A stretch of 52,603 bases of DNA from Fibrobacteria bacterium (GCA_025360005.1 JANYDA010000062.1:1-52603); one strand, 5' to 3'. Counted from the stretch's first letter, positions 42,090 to 52,526 are shown. Notes: generated from the letters alone by a model not told the origin. Program-made: numbers and translations.

Positions 42090-42566
42090 TCAGACGGACG
42101 CTTCGACCTTCGCTCCCGCCATTTTGGCGGCGGCGGCTTTGGCGGATTTGATCTTGGAGGATTTGGTCGGCGCGGAAGCCGTGCCTGCGGGAGGTTCGGA
42201 CCGGGGGGCCACGTCCACCTTGACGCCGCGTTCCTTGATGCGTGCGGCCTTGCCGGAGAGATCGCGCATGTAGAACAGGCGGGCGCGGCGGACCTTGCCC
42301 AGGCGGTTCACCTTGATGGCGGCGATGCGCGGGCTATTGAGGGGAAAGATGCGCTCTACCGGGATGTTATTGGAGATCTTGCGGACCGTGAAGGTCTCGG
42401 AGACTCCGTTGCCGCGGCGTTGGATCACAACTCCGGTGAAGGTCTGAATGCGCTCTTTGGCGCCTTCGATAACCTTGAAGTCAACGCTTATGGTATCGCC
42501 GGCGCGGAACTCGGGGATGTCGGTACGGAGATTCCCGTGATGGATGGAGGATACGATCGGATGCAT
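42090..42566 (-). CDS. rplS: 50S ribosomal protein L19 with extended C-terminus
   Basis: L19 stabilises the 30S-50S interface. The core (1-115) has the expected [49 protein letters not shown] and RARLFYMRD blocks. The protein is 158 residues; an Ala/Lys/Pro-rich tail of about 40 residues goes beyond the usual end (about 115-120). Last gene of the ffh-rpsP-rimM-trmD-rplS group. Confidence 0.96.
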   Translation of the reverse strand: MHPIVSSIHHGNLRTDIPEFRAGDTISVDFKVIEGAKERIQTFTGVVIQRRGNGVSETFTVRKISNNIPVERIFPLNSPRIAAIKVNRLGKVRRARLFYMRDLSGKAARIKERGVKVDVAPRSEPPAGTASAPTKSSKIKSAKAAAAKMAGAKVEASV

Positions 42567-42600
42567 GATGATTCCCTTTCAAGTACTTTGTCGAAGCCGA

Positions 42601-43326
42601 TCACGGGCTTCCTAAAATCTTTTTTTCCTCATCCGTCAGTTCCAATGCTTGGAACAAGTCCGGGCGATTCTTTCTCGTCAATTCCAGGCTGGCCTTGATG
42701 CGCCATTTCCTGATGTTCTCGTGATGGCCGGAAACCAGCACATCCGGAACCGTCCTGCCTTCAAAATCCTGCGGCCTCGTGAACACGGGCCAGCCCAGTC
42801 GATTGGGAAGATAGAAGGAATCGGTTTCCGCCGAAGCCATGTCTCCGAGTACGCCCGGCAAAAGCCTGGCTACCGCATCGATAACGGTCATGGCCGGAAG
42901 CTCGCCTCCGGAAACGACGAACTCACCGATGCTGAGTTCTTCATCCACATAAGCATCGGCGAAACGCTGATCGACGCCTTTGTAATGCCCGCAAATAATA
43001 AGAAGATTATCCAATTCGGCCAATTCCTTGGCCCTTGCCTGCGTGAAAATCCGGCCCTGGGCGCTCATGGCCACCACATGCGGCTTGGCTGAACCCAATT
43101 CCCCCAAAATATGCTCCAGCCCTTTTTTCAGGGGTTCGGGGCGCAGTACCATGCCGGCTTCCCCTCCGAAAGGAATATCATCCACCTGGCCATGTTTATT
43201 AATGGCGAAATCCCGCAGATAATGGCATTTCAACAGCAGCGATTCGGCCTTGCGGGCGCGCCCGGGAATGCTGGCGTCCAAAGCCGCGAACATTTCCGGG
43301 AATAGGGTGAGTACATCGATCCTCAT
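42601..43326 (-). CDS. trmD: tRNA (guanine-37-N1)-methyltransferase
   Basis: Methylates G37 of tRNAs with S-adenosylmethionine, preventing frameshifts. 241 residues, with the SPOUT trefoil-knot motifs: DIPFGGEAGMVLRPEP, IICGHYKGVDQRFADAYVDEE and SIGEFVVSGGELPAMTVIDA. The ATG overlaps the rimM stop by 4 bp (ATGA), so the two are coupled. Confidence 0.97.
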   Translation of the reverse strand: MRIDVLTLFPEMFAALDASIPGRARKAESLLLKCHYLRDFAINKHGQVDDIPFGGEAGMVLRPEPLKKGLEHILGELGSAKPHVVAMSAQGRIFTQARAKELAELDNLLIICGHYKGVDQRFADAYVDEELSIGEFVVSGGELPAMTVIDAVARLLPGVLGDMASAETDSFYLPNRLGWPVFTRPQDFEGRTVPDVLVSGHHENIRKWRIKASLELTRKNRPDLFQALELTDEEKKILGSP

Positions 43327-43850
43327 AGCAGGCTGCGCAGGGTGGAGATATCCACCAGGACCTTGCGTTCGGTCTTATCGATCCGCTTTACGAAATGGTC
43401 ATTCCAGGGAATCAGCAAATCCTGTTTGCCGGTGCCCACCACCAAAAGCTCCTGCGGCCCCTGCTCCAGGACTTCCACCACCTTGCCCAGGGCTTTGCCT
43501 TCTTCGTCGATGACCAGCATGCCGGGCACGTCGGAAACGTAGACCATATCCTCCGGCAATTCCAGCCGTTCTTCCGACGGGATCAGCAATTGGCCCCCGC
43601 TCAGGCGGGCCACGGCTTCCGGCGTGCGCAGATCCTTGAATTTCAGGTACCAGTTTTCCGCGTCCGCACGCGTGGCCCGGATTTCCAGGGCTTCCGGAGC
43701 ATCGCCGTCCTTTTTGCGGAAGTAGACGGTGGTGAGGCTGCTGTGGCGATCGAAATCGAAACTGGCGGGACTCACCTTCAATTCGCCCAACAAACCGTAG
43801 GGCTTTTGCGTGTATCCAACGAGGATCAGGTTTTCAGGAGCGGGTTTCAT
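43323..43850 (-). CDS. rimM: 16S rRNA processing protein RimM
   Basis: Assists late 30S assembly near helix 33 and S19. 175 residues, with N-terminal VGYTQKPYGLLGELKVSP and C-terminal PRC-barrel segments around LVIDEEGKALGKVVEVLEQGPQELLVV and IPWNDHFVKRID. Followed by trmD with a 4-bp overlap. A gap of 113 bp separates it from rpsP; I see no khpA-like gene there, which many relatives have. Confidence 0.95.
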   Translation of the reverse strand: MKPAPENLILVGYTQKPYGLLGELKVSPASFDFDRHSSLTTVYFRKKDGDAPEALEIRATRADAENWYLKFKDLRTPEAVARLSGGQLLIPSEERLELPEDMVYVSDVPGMLVIDEEGKALGKVVEVLEQGPQELLVVGTGKQDLLIPWNDHFVKRIDKTERKVLVDISTLRSLL

Positions 43851-43963
43851 GAGCTGGACTTGCGAGCCACCCCTTCATGCGGAAAGGGCGGCGCTGGAAT
43901 GGGAGAAAAGGCCACCGTATCTTCGCGAGCGCGGCCGGGCCGCGCTTTCGCATTGCAAAGATG

Positions 43964-44386
43964 TTAGGCTGCGGGAGCGGCGTCGGCGGCGGGAGCTGCT
44001 GCTGCAGCCTTGGCGGCGGCCTCCGCTTCCTTGGCGAGCACTTCCTTTTGCTTCTTGTGGATCTTCGGCTTGCGGACTTTCCAAGCTACGACTTTGCCCG
44101 CGGTCTCCGCCGTGGCTTTGCCCTGGCGGATCTTGGCGAACTTGTCCATGATCCCCTGATGTTGGAACAGGGAACGGATGGTATCCGAAGGCTGCGCACC
44201 CACCTGCAGCCACTTCAGGGCGCTGGCTTCATCCACCTTGAGGGCGGGAGGGTTGGCGGCGGGATCATAGTAGCCGATATGTTGGAGAAATTTTCCGGTG
44301 GCCGCTTTGCGCTGATCCGCCACTGCGATGCGATAGAAGGGAAGATGGCGGTGACCCTGCCTGGACAATCTGATTACTACGGACAA
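43964..44386 (-). CDS. rpsP: 30S ribosomal protein S16 with Ala-rich tail
   Basis: S16 helps early 30S assembly. The core has MSVVIRLSRQGHRHLPFYRIAVADQR, then IGYYDPAANPPALKVDEASALKWLQVGAQPSDT. The protein is 140 residues because of a Lys/Ala-rich C-terminal extension of about 55 residues. The start codon is TTG (44386), with a strong GGAGG placed 7 nt before it; no nearby ATG or GTG keeps the conserved N-terminus. Confidence 0.95.
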   Translation of the reverse strand: MSVVIRLSRQGHRHLPFYRIAVADQRKAATGKFLQHIGYYDPAANPPALKVDEASALKWLQVGAQPSDTIRSLFQHQGIMDKFAKIRQGKATAETAGKVVAWKVRKPKIHKKQKEVLAKEAEAAAKAAAAAPAADAAPAA

Positions 44387-44510
44387 AAGTGTTCCTCCAA
44401 GGGAATTTTCAAGATGGGCTAATTTAGCAAGGAAGCTAATGATTTTAAAGGGAAGCCATGAAAATGCCGGGAGAATTTCATTTCCGGCCGAATTTCACCG
44501 GTTTCCGGAT

Positions 44511-45863
44511 TTACATCCCCATGCCCCGGCCCTTTTGCATCATCTTCTGCATCTGGCGCATGCCGCCCATCTTCCCGGCCATCCCGGAGAACTGCTTCAT
44601 CATCTTCTGCATCTGCTCGAATTGCTTGAGCACTTGGTTCACTTCCTGGATGCTGGTGCCGCTGCCCAGGGAAATGCGCTTGCGCCTGCTGCCGTCGATG
44701 ATCTTGGGCGCCGTGCGCTCCTTGCGGGACATGGAGCTGAGGATGGCTTCCACGCGCGTCAATTGCTTGTCGTCCACCTTCGCGTCCCCCAGCTTGCTCA
44801 TACCGGGGATCATGGAAACCAGATCGGTGAGCGAGCCCATCTTCTTGACTTGGCGCAACTGGTTGAGGAAATCGTCCAGATCGAATTTGTTCTGCTTGAA
44901 CTTCTTCTCCAGGACCTTGGCCTGCTTCTCATCGTAAACGGCCTGGGCCTTTTCCACCAGGGTGAGCACGTCGCCCATCCCCAGGATGCGGGAGACCATG
45001 CGATCGGGATAGAATACTTCCAGCGCATCCGGCTTTTCGCCCGTGCCCACGTAACGTATGGGTTTCCCCGTGATCGACTTGATGGACAGGGCCGCGCCGC
45101 CGCGGGCATCCCCATCCATCTTGGTCAGGATCACGCCGGTGAAATCCAGGCGGTCATTGAAGGTCTTCGCCACGTTGACGGCTTCCTGGCCCGTCATCGC
45201 ATCCGCGACGAAGAATTTCTCTTGCGGCTTTACGGACTCGATGATGCGTTCCAGCTCGCGCATGAGCTCATCGTCCATTTGCAGGCGGCCGGCGGTATCG
45301 TAGATCACCAGATCATGGCCGTTGTCGCGCGCGAACTTGCGGCCGTTCTCGGAAATCTTCACCGGATCGCCCAGGCCTTCGTCATAGACGGGAATGCCTA
45401 AGGATTTGCCGATGGTCTTGAGCTGATCGATGGCGGCGGGCCGGTACACGTCGCAGGCCACCAACAGGGGATTCTTCTTGCGGGTATTGCGCAGATGCAG
45501 GGCCAGCTTGCCGCAGGCCGTGGTCTTGCCGGAACCTTGCAGGCCCATCATCAGGATCTGGAACGGCGGCGATCCCTGGAAGGCGGGCTCTTCGGCCTGG
45601 CCGCCCAGCAAGGCCACCAGTTCGTCGTGGATCACCTTGACCATCACCTGCCCGGGGGAAAGCGAAGTCAACACCTCCGCGCCGATGGCCTTTTCCTTCA
45701 CCGCATTGATGAATTCCTTGGTGGTCTTGAAATTGACGTCCGCGGAAAGCAGCACCACGCGGATTTCCCGCAAGGTTTCGGAGACGTTCTCTTCGGTAAG
45801 CTGGGATTGCCCGCGCAGGCGTTTGAAAATGCCTTCGAGCTTGTCGGAAAGTTGTTCAAACAT
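44511..45863 (-). CDS. ffh: signal recognition particle protein Ffh
   Basis: The GTPase of SRP, which binds signal sequences and 4.5S RNA. 450 residues, the usual length. N domain at the start, then G domain with GLQGSGKTTACGKLA, VACDVYRPAAIDQL, DTAGRLQMDDELM and TKMDGDARGGAALS, and an M domain with GSGTSIQEVNQVLKQFEQM and a Met/Gly-rich end (MQKGRGMGM). First gene of the ribosomal-protein group; the ffs RNA gene was not seen in the window. Confidence 0.97.
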   Translation of the reverse strand: MFEQLSDKLEGIFKRLRGQSQLTEENVSETLREIRVVLLSADVNFKTTKEFINAVKEKAIGAEVLTSLSPGQVMVKVIHDELVALLGGQAEEPAFQGSPPFQILMMGLQGSGKTTACGKLALHLRNTRKKNPLLVACDVYRPAAIDQLKTIGKSLGIPVYDEGLGDPVKISENGRKFARDNGHDLVIYDTAGRLQMDDELMRELERIIESVKPQEKFFVADAMTGQEAVNVAKTFNDRLDFTGVILTKMDGDARGGAALSIKSITGKPIRYVGTGEKPDALEVFYPDRMVSRILGMGDVLTLVEKAQAVYDEKQAKVLEKKFKQNKFDLDDFLNQLRQVKKMGSLTDLVSMIPGMSKLGDAKVDDKQLTRVEAILSSMSRKERTAPKIIDGSRRKRISLGSGTSIQEVNQVLKQFEQMQKMMKQFSGMAGKMGGMRQMQKMMQKGRGMGM

Positions 45864-45959
45864 GGGCTAGAAGATAAAAAAAGCGGGGCGGGGGCGGCTG
45901 GGGCAAACGGCGGGGCGTTCCTTAGCCGCTTCCAGGCGGTCGTGCTCGGCGAACGTCGC

Positions 45960-46475
45960 CTAAAGATCCCTGCCGGGACGGATTATCCCATGCCCGTTGG
46001 ATTCCTGAGCGTTCCCAAGGCCCGCAATCGATTTGGCGAAGTGGAACAGCGTGGTCATCTTTTTGGAGGCCACATCCCAATATTCCGCCTCATCCACATC
46101 CACCCGCAACAGCGCCAGTTCCGGATCCTCCATTCCTTTGGGAAACCAAGCCTTCATCAACGGATTCCAGAGCTTTTCAACCCGGGCAGGGTCATCCACC
46201 AAATGGGCTTCCCCCGCCACGGAGAGATAAGTGTCCTTGTCCCCGGCGATGTAGGAAAGGTTGACGCGCGGATTGCGATCGATTTCATGGGACTTGTGGC
46301 TGGATTTCCCCATGAAGAACCAGAGTGATCCCTCTCCATCTTCATCCAAAGTGGCCATGGGCCGCGAGTGGAGGAACCCGTCTTCGTCCTCCGTGGTCAG
46401 CATGGCGAATTTGATATCGTGGATTTTCTCCAGCAGCTGGGACCATTGCTTGCTCTTGTCATCGCGATTGTCCAT
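45960..46475 (-). CDS. pyridoxamine 5'-phosphate oxidase-fold protein (general stress protein 26 type)
   Basis: A 171-residue split-barrel flavin-binding protein. AMLTTEDEDGFLHSRPMATLD, LWFFMGKSSHKSHEI, VNLSYIAGDKDTYLSVAGEAH and the closing VDEAEYWDV match the general stress protein 26-like PPOX-fold group. Those bind FMN or similar flavins; substrate not known. It lies upstream of ffh on the same strand but 96 bp away, and divergent from ilvC. Confidence 0.88.
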   Translation of the reverse strand: MDNRDDKSKQWSQLLEKIHDIKFAMLTTEDEDGFLHSRPMATLDEDGEGSLWFFMGKSSHKSHEIDRNPRVNLSYIAGDKDTYLSVAGEAHLVDDPARVEKLWNPLMKAWFPKGMEDPELALLRVDVDEAEYWDVASKKMTTLFHFAKSIAGLGNAQESNGHGIIRPGRDL

Positions 46476-46771
46476 GGATCCTCCTGGTTTAAAAGGGGGC
46501 GGCGCGCCCTTGGATCAATAAATGCTTTGCGGGTCCCCGGATCCAGGGCTATTGCCTGGGCGTGGGGCCTTTCCAAAGGCATGCGTGTGAAAGTTTGGAC
46601 GGTCCTACCCTCCCAATAATATTCGTCCCGGGGAAATAGGGTGGGTGTCGCCCAAAGGCAATTTTTGCTAATTTCCCGCCCTGCTTTGAAATCGACGGCC
46701 GCGGAATTCGGCCTGTACCGCAAGCGTATCGGGACCGTACCGGATTCTCGAGGTTTAGAAAGGACCACGCA
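46476..46771. other. divergent gap between the PPOX-fold gene and ilvC
   Basis: 296 bp without a credible gene. AT-rich segments near 46610-46625 and 46660-46680 (TGCTAATTT resembling an extended -10) may hold the ilvC promoter. I saw no clear leader-peptide attenuator or riboswitch. Confidence 0.35.
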
Positions 46772-47776
<1,005 letters not shown>

Positions 47777-47840
47777 GGGTCTTCCCGATTGCCGCGAGCC
47801 GTAAATCCGGCCCGGTACTTCTTGCGACCGTAGCACCAGA

Positions 47841-47875
47841 ACCCGTCCGCCGCCAGGCAGGCGGGTTTTTTTTTC
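47841..47875 (+). terminator. intrinsic terminator after ilvC
   Basis: ACCCG (47841-47845) pairs with CGGGT (47862-47866), with an inner GCC/GGC stem, followed by a run of nine T. Confidence 0.85.
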
Positions 47876-47942
47876 GTATCTTGGATGTTACGTCCGCGTA
47901 CGGGCTATGCCGCCCCGCTTCCGCGGTCCCTTGGAGGACGCC

Positions 47943-48515
47943 ATGTCCAAGCACGATGCCTTGCTGAAAGCCGCCGATTCCGTTCTGCTATTGGTCGACA
48001 TCCAGGAAAAATTCCGTCCTACCATTGCGGGCATGGAAGCGTTGATCGATAGGAGCGAGATCCTGGTTCGTTCGGCCATGCGGCTGGGCATTCCGGTGCT
48101 GGCCACGGAGCAGTATCCCAAGGCCTTGGGCGATACCGTTCCGGAATTGCGCGAGCGGCTGCCGGACAAGCAGGCCTATTTCCCCAAGCTGCGTTTCAGT
48201 TCTTACGGATGCGATGCCCTGCGCCAAAGCCTGGAAGCCAGCAAGCGCAAGCAGGTATTGCTGGCCGGGATAGAAACGCATGTCTGCGTGCTCCAGACCG
48301 GATTGGAAATGCTGGCGGCGGGCTTCTCCGTCTACGTGGTTTCCGATGCGGTGTCTTCGCGCAGCCTGGCGGATAGGGAAGCCGCGCTGCGGCGTTTGGA
48401 AAAGCACGGCGCAGAGCTGATCACGTCGGAAATGGCCGTGTTTGAGTGGCTGCGGGAAGCGGGCACTCCCGAGTTCAAAGAACTGCAGTCCCTGATCAAA
48501 CAGGCAAGCCGATAA
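47943..48515 (+). CDS. isochorismatase-family cysteine hydrolase
   Basis: A 190-residue member of the isochorismatase/nicotinamidase fold. Catalytic triad is visible as Asp19 in LLLVDIQEKF, Lys82 in FPKLRFSS and Cys115 in AGIETHVCVLQT, with the usual cis-peptide region before the Cys. This length and the short N-terminus resemble YcaC-like hydrolases; the substrate is not known. TTGGAGGA lies 7 nt before ATG 47943, which beats the frame's earlier start at 47907. Monocistronic after the ilvC terminator. Confidence 0.93.
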   Translation: MSKHDALLKAADSVLLLVDIQEKFRPTIAGMEALIDRSEILVRSAMRLGIPVLATEQYPKALGDTVPELRERLPDKQAYFPKLRFSSYGCDALRQSLEASKRKQVLLAGIETHVCVLQTGLEMLAAGFSVYVVSDAVSSRSLADREAALRRLEKHGAELITSEMAVFEWLREAGTPEFKELQSLIKQASR

Positions 48516-48590
48516 TCGGCGCATAATCCCGCCTTCAAATCTCGGCTTGAACGGCCGATCCGGCCATCGGATAATCAGCCATGTTTGCCG

Positions 48591-48948
48591 ATGCGACGCC
48601 GGGGCGATACCGCGGCCTTTCCTTCTTCCGCTCCTTCCGCGCGCTTGGCCGCAGCGGGGATTTGGGCCTGGTGGCTGGGTCTGGGCGCCTGGTCCCCTTC
48701 CGGAACGGGACTGAAGGCAGGGGCTCTCCTGGGTATCTTGGGTGTTACCCTGGTTGCGACCCGGGGAAAACCGGCCTGGCCTCGCGCCGGGCCTCTGTAA
48801 CCTTGGCGTTACTGGGGGCGTTCAATGCCTGGTTCGCTTTCGGCGCGTCGCTCCGCATCCGCTGCATGAACGTCGACTATTGGGACCTGCCCAGCTTCTT
48901 CTGCGTCAGGCCGGCGGGAACCTCGAACAGGCTGGCCGGCAGATTCTC
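48591..48948 (+). pseudogene. possible frameshifted small membrane protein gene
   Basis: From ATG 48591, one frame encodes 69 residues with two hydrophobic stretches (GIWAWWLGLGAW, GALLGILGVTLVA) and stops at 48800. An overlapping frame then continues with another hydrophobic stretch (TLALLGAFNAWFAFGASL) and MNVDYWDLPSFFCV. Together they would make one membrane protein of about 120 residues if a single base were gained or lost near 48790. No homologue is recognised; the region could also be non-coding. Confidence 0.3.
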
Positions 48949-49650
48949 CTATTTGGCATCCTTGATCTGGCTCATGAAATGCGGCTTGCCGTCCTTATAG
49001 CTGATCGATTTCACCGGGAATCCCTGGAAACCTTCCGGCGAATCCGCATGCGCGATCCAATCCATGTTCTTGGCGAACTTCTCGAAGAACTTGCCCATGT
49101 CCTTGATGGATTGGAAATCCGCATCCTTGATATCCAGGTTCTTGGGCGCGGTGGTCCATAGCTCCGAATGCTTTTCGCCGTTCTGGGTGCCTTCGTATTT
49201 ATCCGTGGCCCAGGCGCCCACGTTCCCGCCCGATCCGACTTTCTTATATACCGTCTTGGCTCCCGGGGCTCCGCCCGGCATCAGCTTGGCCATCATGTCT
49301 TCCATCGTTTTCTTTTGCTCCGGGGGCAGCTTGGCCATGGTCTCATTCATCTTCTTCATGGCCTCGTCCATCTTGGCCATCATGTCCTGAAAATCCTTTT
49401 CCGTCATTTCCATGTAGGACTTCTCCTTGAGATTGACGGTGTAGAACGATTTCCTGTCCCCGCGATAGATGAAATAGGTATCCGGGCTGATACCCGCGTC
49501 TATGCGTACCCGGTCCTTATCGAGATGGATGGTATTGGTGGTGGCGGGTTTCTGGCCGCCGATTTCCTCGTAGCTTTGGATGAGAGTGACGCCGGCATGC
49601 GCGGACAAGGCGAGGGCGAGGATCAATGCGGAGGTTTGCGCGGAAGGCAT
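48949..49650 (-). CDS. exported DUF4412-like protein
   Basis: From ATG 49650, 233 residues: a signal peptide (about 1-18, ALALSAHA), a beta-rich N-terminal part, a Met/Lys/Glu-rich helical stretch (about 80-125), and a beta-rich end. The layout (TNTIHLDKDRVRIDAG, then SYMEMTEKDF and YKKVGSGGNVGAWATDKYEG) resembles periplasmic DUF4412 proteins of unknown role. AGGAG is 9 nt before the start; upstream in-frame sequence is non-coding. Possibly lipoprotein-carrier-like (LolA-type) fold, as suggested for related families, but this is not shown here. Confidence 0.82.
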   Translation of the reverse strand: MPSAQTSALILALALSAHAGVTLIQSYEEIGGQKPATTNTIHLDKDRVRIDAGISPDTYFIYRGDRKSFYTVNLKEKSYMEMTEKDFQDMMAKMDEAMKKMNETMAKLPPEQKKTMEDMMAKLMPGGAPGAKTVYKKVGSGGNVGAWATDKYEGTQNGEKHSELWTTAPKNLDIKDADFQSIKDMGKFFEKFAKNMDWIAHADSPEGFQGFPVKSISYKDGKPHFMSQIKDAK

Positions 49651-49830
49651 CTTTATGGCTCCTGAAAAGAGTAGTGCTTTCGTGTCCCCCGAATCGAGCG
49701 GGGAGAATGGATAGGGAAGGTAGTAATTATGGGATTTTAAGATTGCGGGGCGATTGCAAATGGAAAAATCGGTTGGGTGAGCGGGAAAGGAATAGACGTC
49801 CACGGAAATTTTATTACTCTAGATAGGATT

Positions 49831-49848
49831 GCGAATTCAGGAATTCGC
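49831..49848. promoter_or_regulatory. 18-bp palindrome, candidate operator
   Basis: GCGAATTC-AG-GAATTCGC: perfect 8-bp arms with a 2-bp spacer, 70 bp upstream of the exported RCC1-type gene and just after an AT-rich promoter-like stretch (TTTTATTACTCTAGATAGG). It fits a dimeric repressor site. Confidence 0.45.
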
Positions 49849-49917
49849 GCCCACCGCGATTTCGATCACGGAAATGGCGAACCGCGCCTTCATATCAGCC
49901 TTCAGGGGGAAGTCAGC

Positions 49918-50418
49918 ATGCCCGTCCAACCTACGCTTGGAATTTCATTTGCCATGGTCAGGTATGGTCTTTTCACCTGCTTGTTCGCGGTTGCTTCCGT
50001 CTTTGCCCAGCCGGGCCCGGTTACCGTAGTTCCCGGCGGTGGAAGTTACTTCGCCGCAGTAACCGCGGTGTTAACCTGCCCCACTTCGGGAGCCACCATC
50101 CGCTATACCACCAACGGCGCCACGCCCGCGGTTACCGATGCCGGCGTAGCTTCGGGCGGGTCCATTCTGGTGGATCACAGTCTGCAACTCCGCGCGGCGG
50201 CATTCCTGTCCGGAGTCTCCGGGGCCGTCACGGCCGCGGATTATCTGGTGCAAGGCAAATTAGCTTCCGGCTACAATAATTCCTTCGCCGTTTTCGCGGA
50301 CGGAAGCCTGCGGGGTTGGGGCGGCAATGGCTACGGCCAACTGGGATTGGGAGCGGGCGGGGACCGGAGCTTCCCCGTTCTCATCAATACCGTCACGAAC
50401 GTGGCGGACATCGGATAA
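49918..50418 (+). pseudogene. exported chitobiase-C/RCC1-repeat protein, broken after one RCC1 repeat
   Basis: From ATG 49918 (AGGGGG upstream) it encodes a signal peptide (FTCLFAVASVFAQ), a chitobiase-C-like domain (SGATIRYTTNGATP) and one RCC1-like repeat (FAVFADGSLRGWGGNGYGQLGLG). It stops at TAA 50416-50418 exactly where the next RCC1 repeat should begin (after VADIG). RCC1 propellers normally have seven repeats, so this is a fragment of 166 residues. The following DNA encodes an Rhs core in another frame. The break is either a real deletion/fusion or an assembly error between repeat-rich genes. Confidence 0.7.
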
Positions 50419-52477
50419 GAACGCCAAGAACGAAACCACAACCTACACGTACGATGCCAAAGGGTATCTGATCAAGGCCACGGGAGCCAATGCTGCGGAC
50501 AGCACCAAGTACACCTACGATACCTTCGGCCGCGTGGCCACAATGCTCCGCAACGATGGATATAAGTTGACCTATGGGTACGACGCGCTGGATCGCCTGA
50601 TCCTGATCACCTATCCGGACGCGACCACGGAACAATTCACCTACAATCGCTTGGATCTGGAGCAAACCAAGGATCGCCTTGGCCGCATCAGCAAAACCGT
50701 TTTCAACCTGGTGCGGCAACCGGTGGCGTTCCAGGACGCCCTGGGCCGGACCACCAATATCGATTGGTGCGGTTGCGGGAGCGTAGGCTCCGTGACGGAT
50801 CCTTCCGGCAAGACCACCACCTGGACCCGGGACGGCAGCGGACGGCTCATTGAAAAGGCCTATGCGGACGGTAAGAAAACCCAGTACGCCTACGAAGCGA
50901 GCACCGGCCTCTTGAAAACCGTCACGGACGGGAAAGGCCAGAAAACCAACTACACCTATTTCGCCGACGATGCCGTCAAACAAATCTCGTACACCAGCGC
51001 GGTCATCGCCACACCTTCGGTTTCCTTCACCTACGATCCGGTTTTCGATCGCCTCGCCACCATGACCGATGGCACCGGTCTTACCCAGTACAACTACAAT
51101 GCCATCGCGGTGCCGCCGACGCTGGGAGCCGGCCGCCTCGCCAACATCAACGGCCCGCTCAGCAATGACGTCATCGCCTTCCAATACGATGCATTGGGCC
51201 GCGTATCGACCCGTTCCATCAACAGCGTAGCCGAAACCTACGCCTACGATAACATCGGACGTTTAACCAGCGATGCCAACGCCCTGGGTACCTTTACCTA
51301 CAAGTACGTTGGGGCCACTGGGCGCCTGGACAGCTTACTATACCCAAATGGCCAAAAAAACAAATACAGCTATGCCTCTAATACCGGCGATTTCCGTATG
51401 TCGCAAATAAAGGACCTCAACCCGGCGAAGGCTTCGCTTTCCCAATTCGATTATACTTACGACGTGGTTGGCCAAATCAAAACCTGGACGCAAAAACCCG
51501 GCACTGCAAATGCCGCCATCCATGCCTTTTCCTACGACGCCGTGGATCAATTGCTCGATGATGAAGTGAAAAGTTCCGCCACCGGCAATCCCATCCTCAA
51601 GCATTACAGCTACGCCTATGATTCCTCCGGCAATCGTACCAGTTCCCAGGAAACCAACGTCGTCAACTCCTATGTCTATAACAACGTCAACCAACTGACC
51701 TCGCAGGCCGCCGGCGGCAAAATGCGCTTCCTGGGAAGCCTGAACGAAGCGGCCACGGTGACCTTGGACGGCAAGGCCGCGCCGGTTTCCTCCGCCAACA
51801 AATTCGACGGCAAGGTTAAAGTTCCGACGGGAACCTATACCGTGCCCGTCATCGCCAAGGATTATTCCAACAACAGCAAGACCACCAAATACCAGGTCAC
51901 CACTTCCGGAACCGCCGCCACCTTCACCTACGATAACAATGGCAACATGACGGGCGACGGCACCCGCACTTATGAATGGGACGCCTCCGATCGGCTGGTC
52001 GCGATCAACAAAGGCACGACCCGCAGCGAGTTCACCTATGATGGCTTGAGCCGACGCGTACGGCTGGTGGAGAAGACCGGGTCCACGGTCAACTCGGACA
52101 TCCGCTTGCTATGGGTGGGGGACAATATCGCGGAACAGCGCGACGCTGCCGGCGGCACGGTGGCCAAGAAGTATTTCGCCAACGGCATGCTGAGCGGGAC
52201 GACCAAGTATTTCTATACGCGGGATCACCTGGGGTCCATCAAGGAGATGACGGATAATACCGGGGCCATCGTGGCACAGTACGAGTATGATCCCTATGGG
52301 ACGCGCACGCGGGTGGCGGGGGCTTTGAATGCGGACTTCGGGTTTACGGGGCATTACCTGCACACGGTGAGCGGGTTGTATTTGACGAAGTACCGGGGGT
52401 ATAGCGCAGGGTTGGGGCGGTGGATATCTAGGGATCCGATTGAGGAGAAGGGTGGGAATAATCGGGTGTTCTCTTGA
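50414..52477 (+). pseudogene. Rhs/YD-repeat core protein, lacking its start and C-terminal tip
   Basis: The frame enters mid-repeat at NAKNETTTYTYDAKGYL and carries many YD repeats (YTYDTFGRV, YGYDALDRL, YAYDNIGRL), a CGCGSVGSVTDPSGKTTTW block and the Rhs-associated core near the end (RDHLGSIKEMTD, YEYDPYGTRT, GLYLTKYRGYSAGLGRWISRDPIEEKGG). Normal family members continue into LYGYVxNxPVNxxDPxG and a variable toxin tip; here it ends 6 residues after EKGG at TGA 52477. No start codon or signal peptide belongs to it: the frame is open from 50327, but that part is a shadow of the RCC1 repeat. The last 250 bp use GGG-rich codons unlike the rest. Confidence 0.8.
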
Positions 52478-52526
52478 CATGATGTAACGTGTGAGTTACC
52501 TTTGATTCTGAAGGAGACCCATTTGC

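Noticed and set aside
34794-42566. Possible tRNA genes or a 4.5S RNA in gaps around core genes
   Set aside because: No cloverleaf, T-loop GTTCGA pattern or conserved SRP RNA loop sequence was found by eye; a tRNAscan/Infernal run would settle it.
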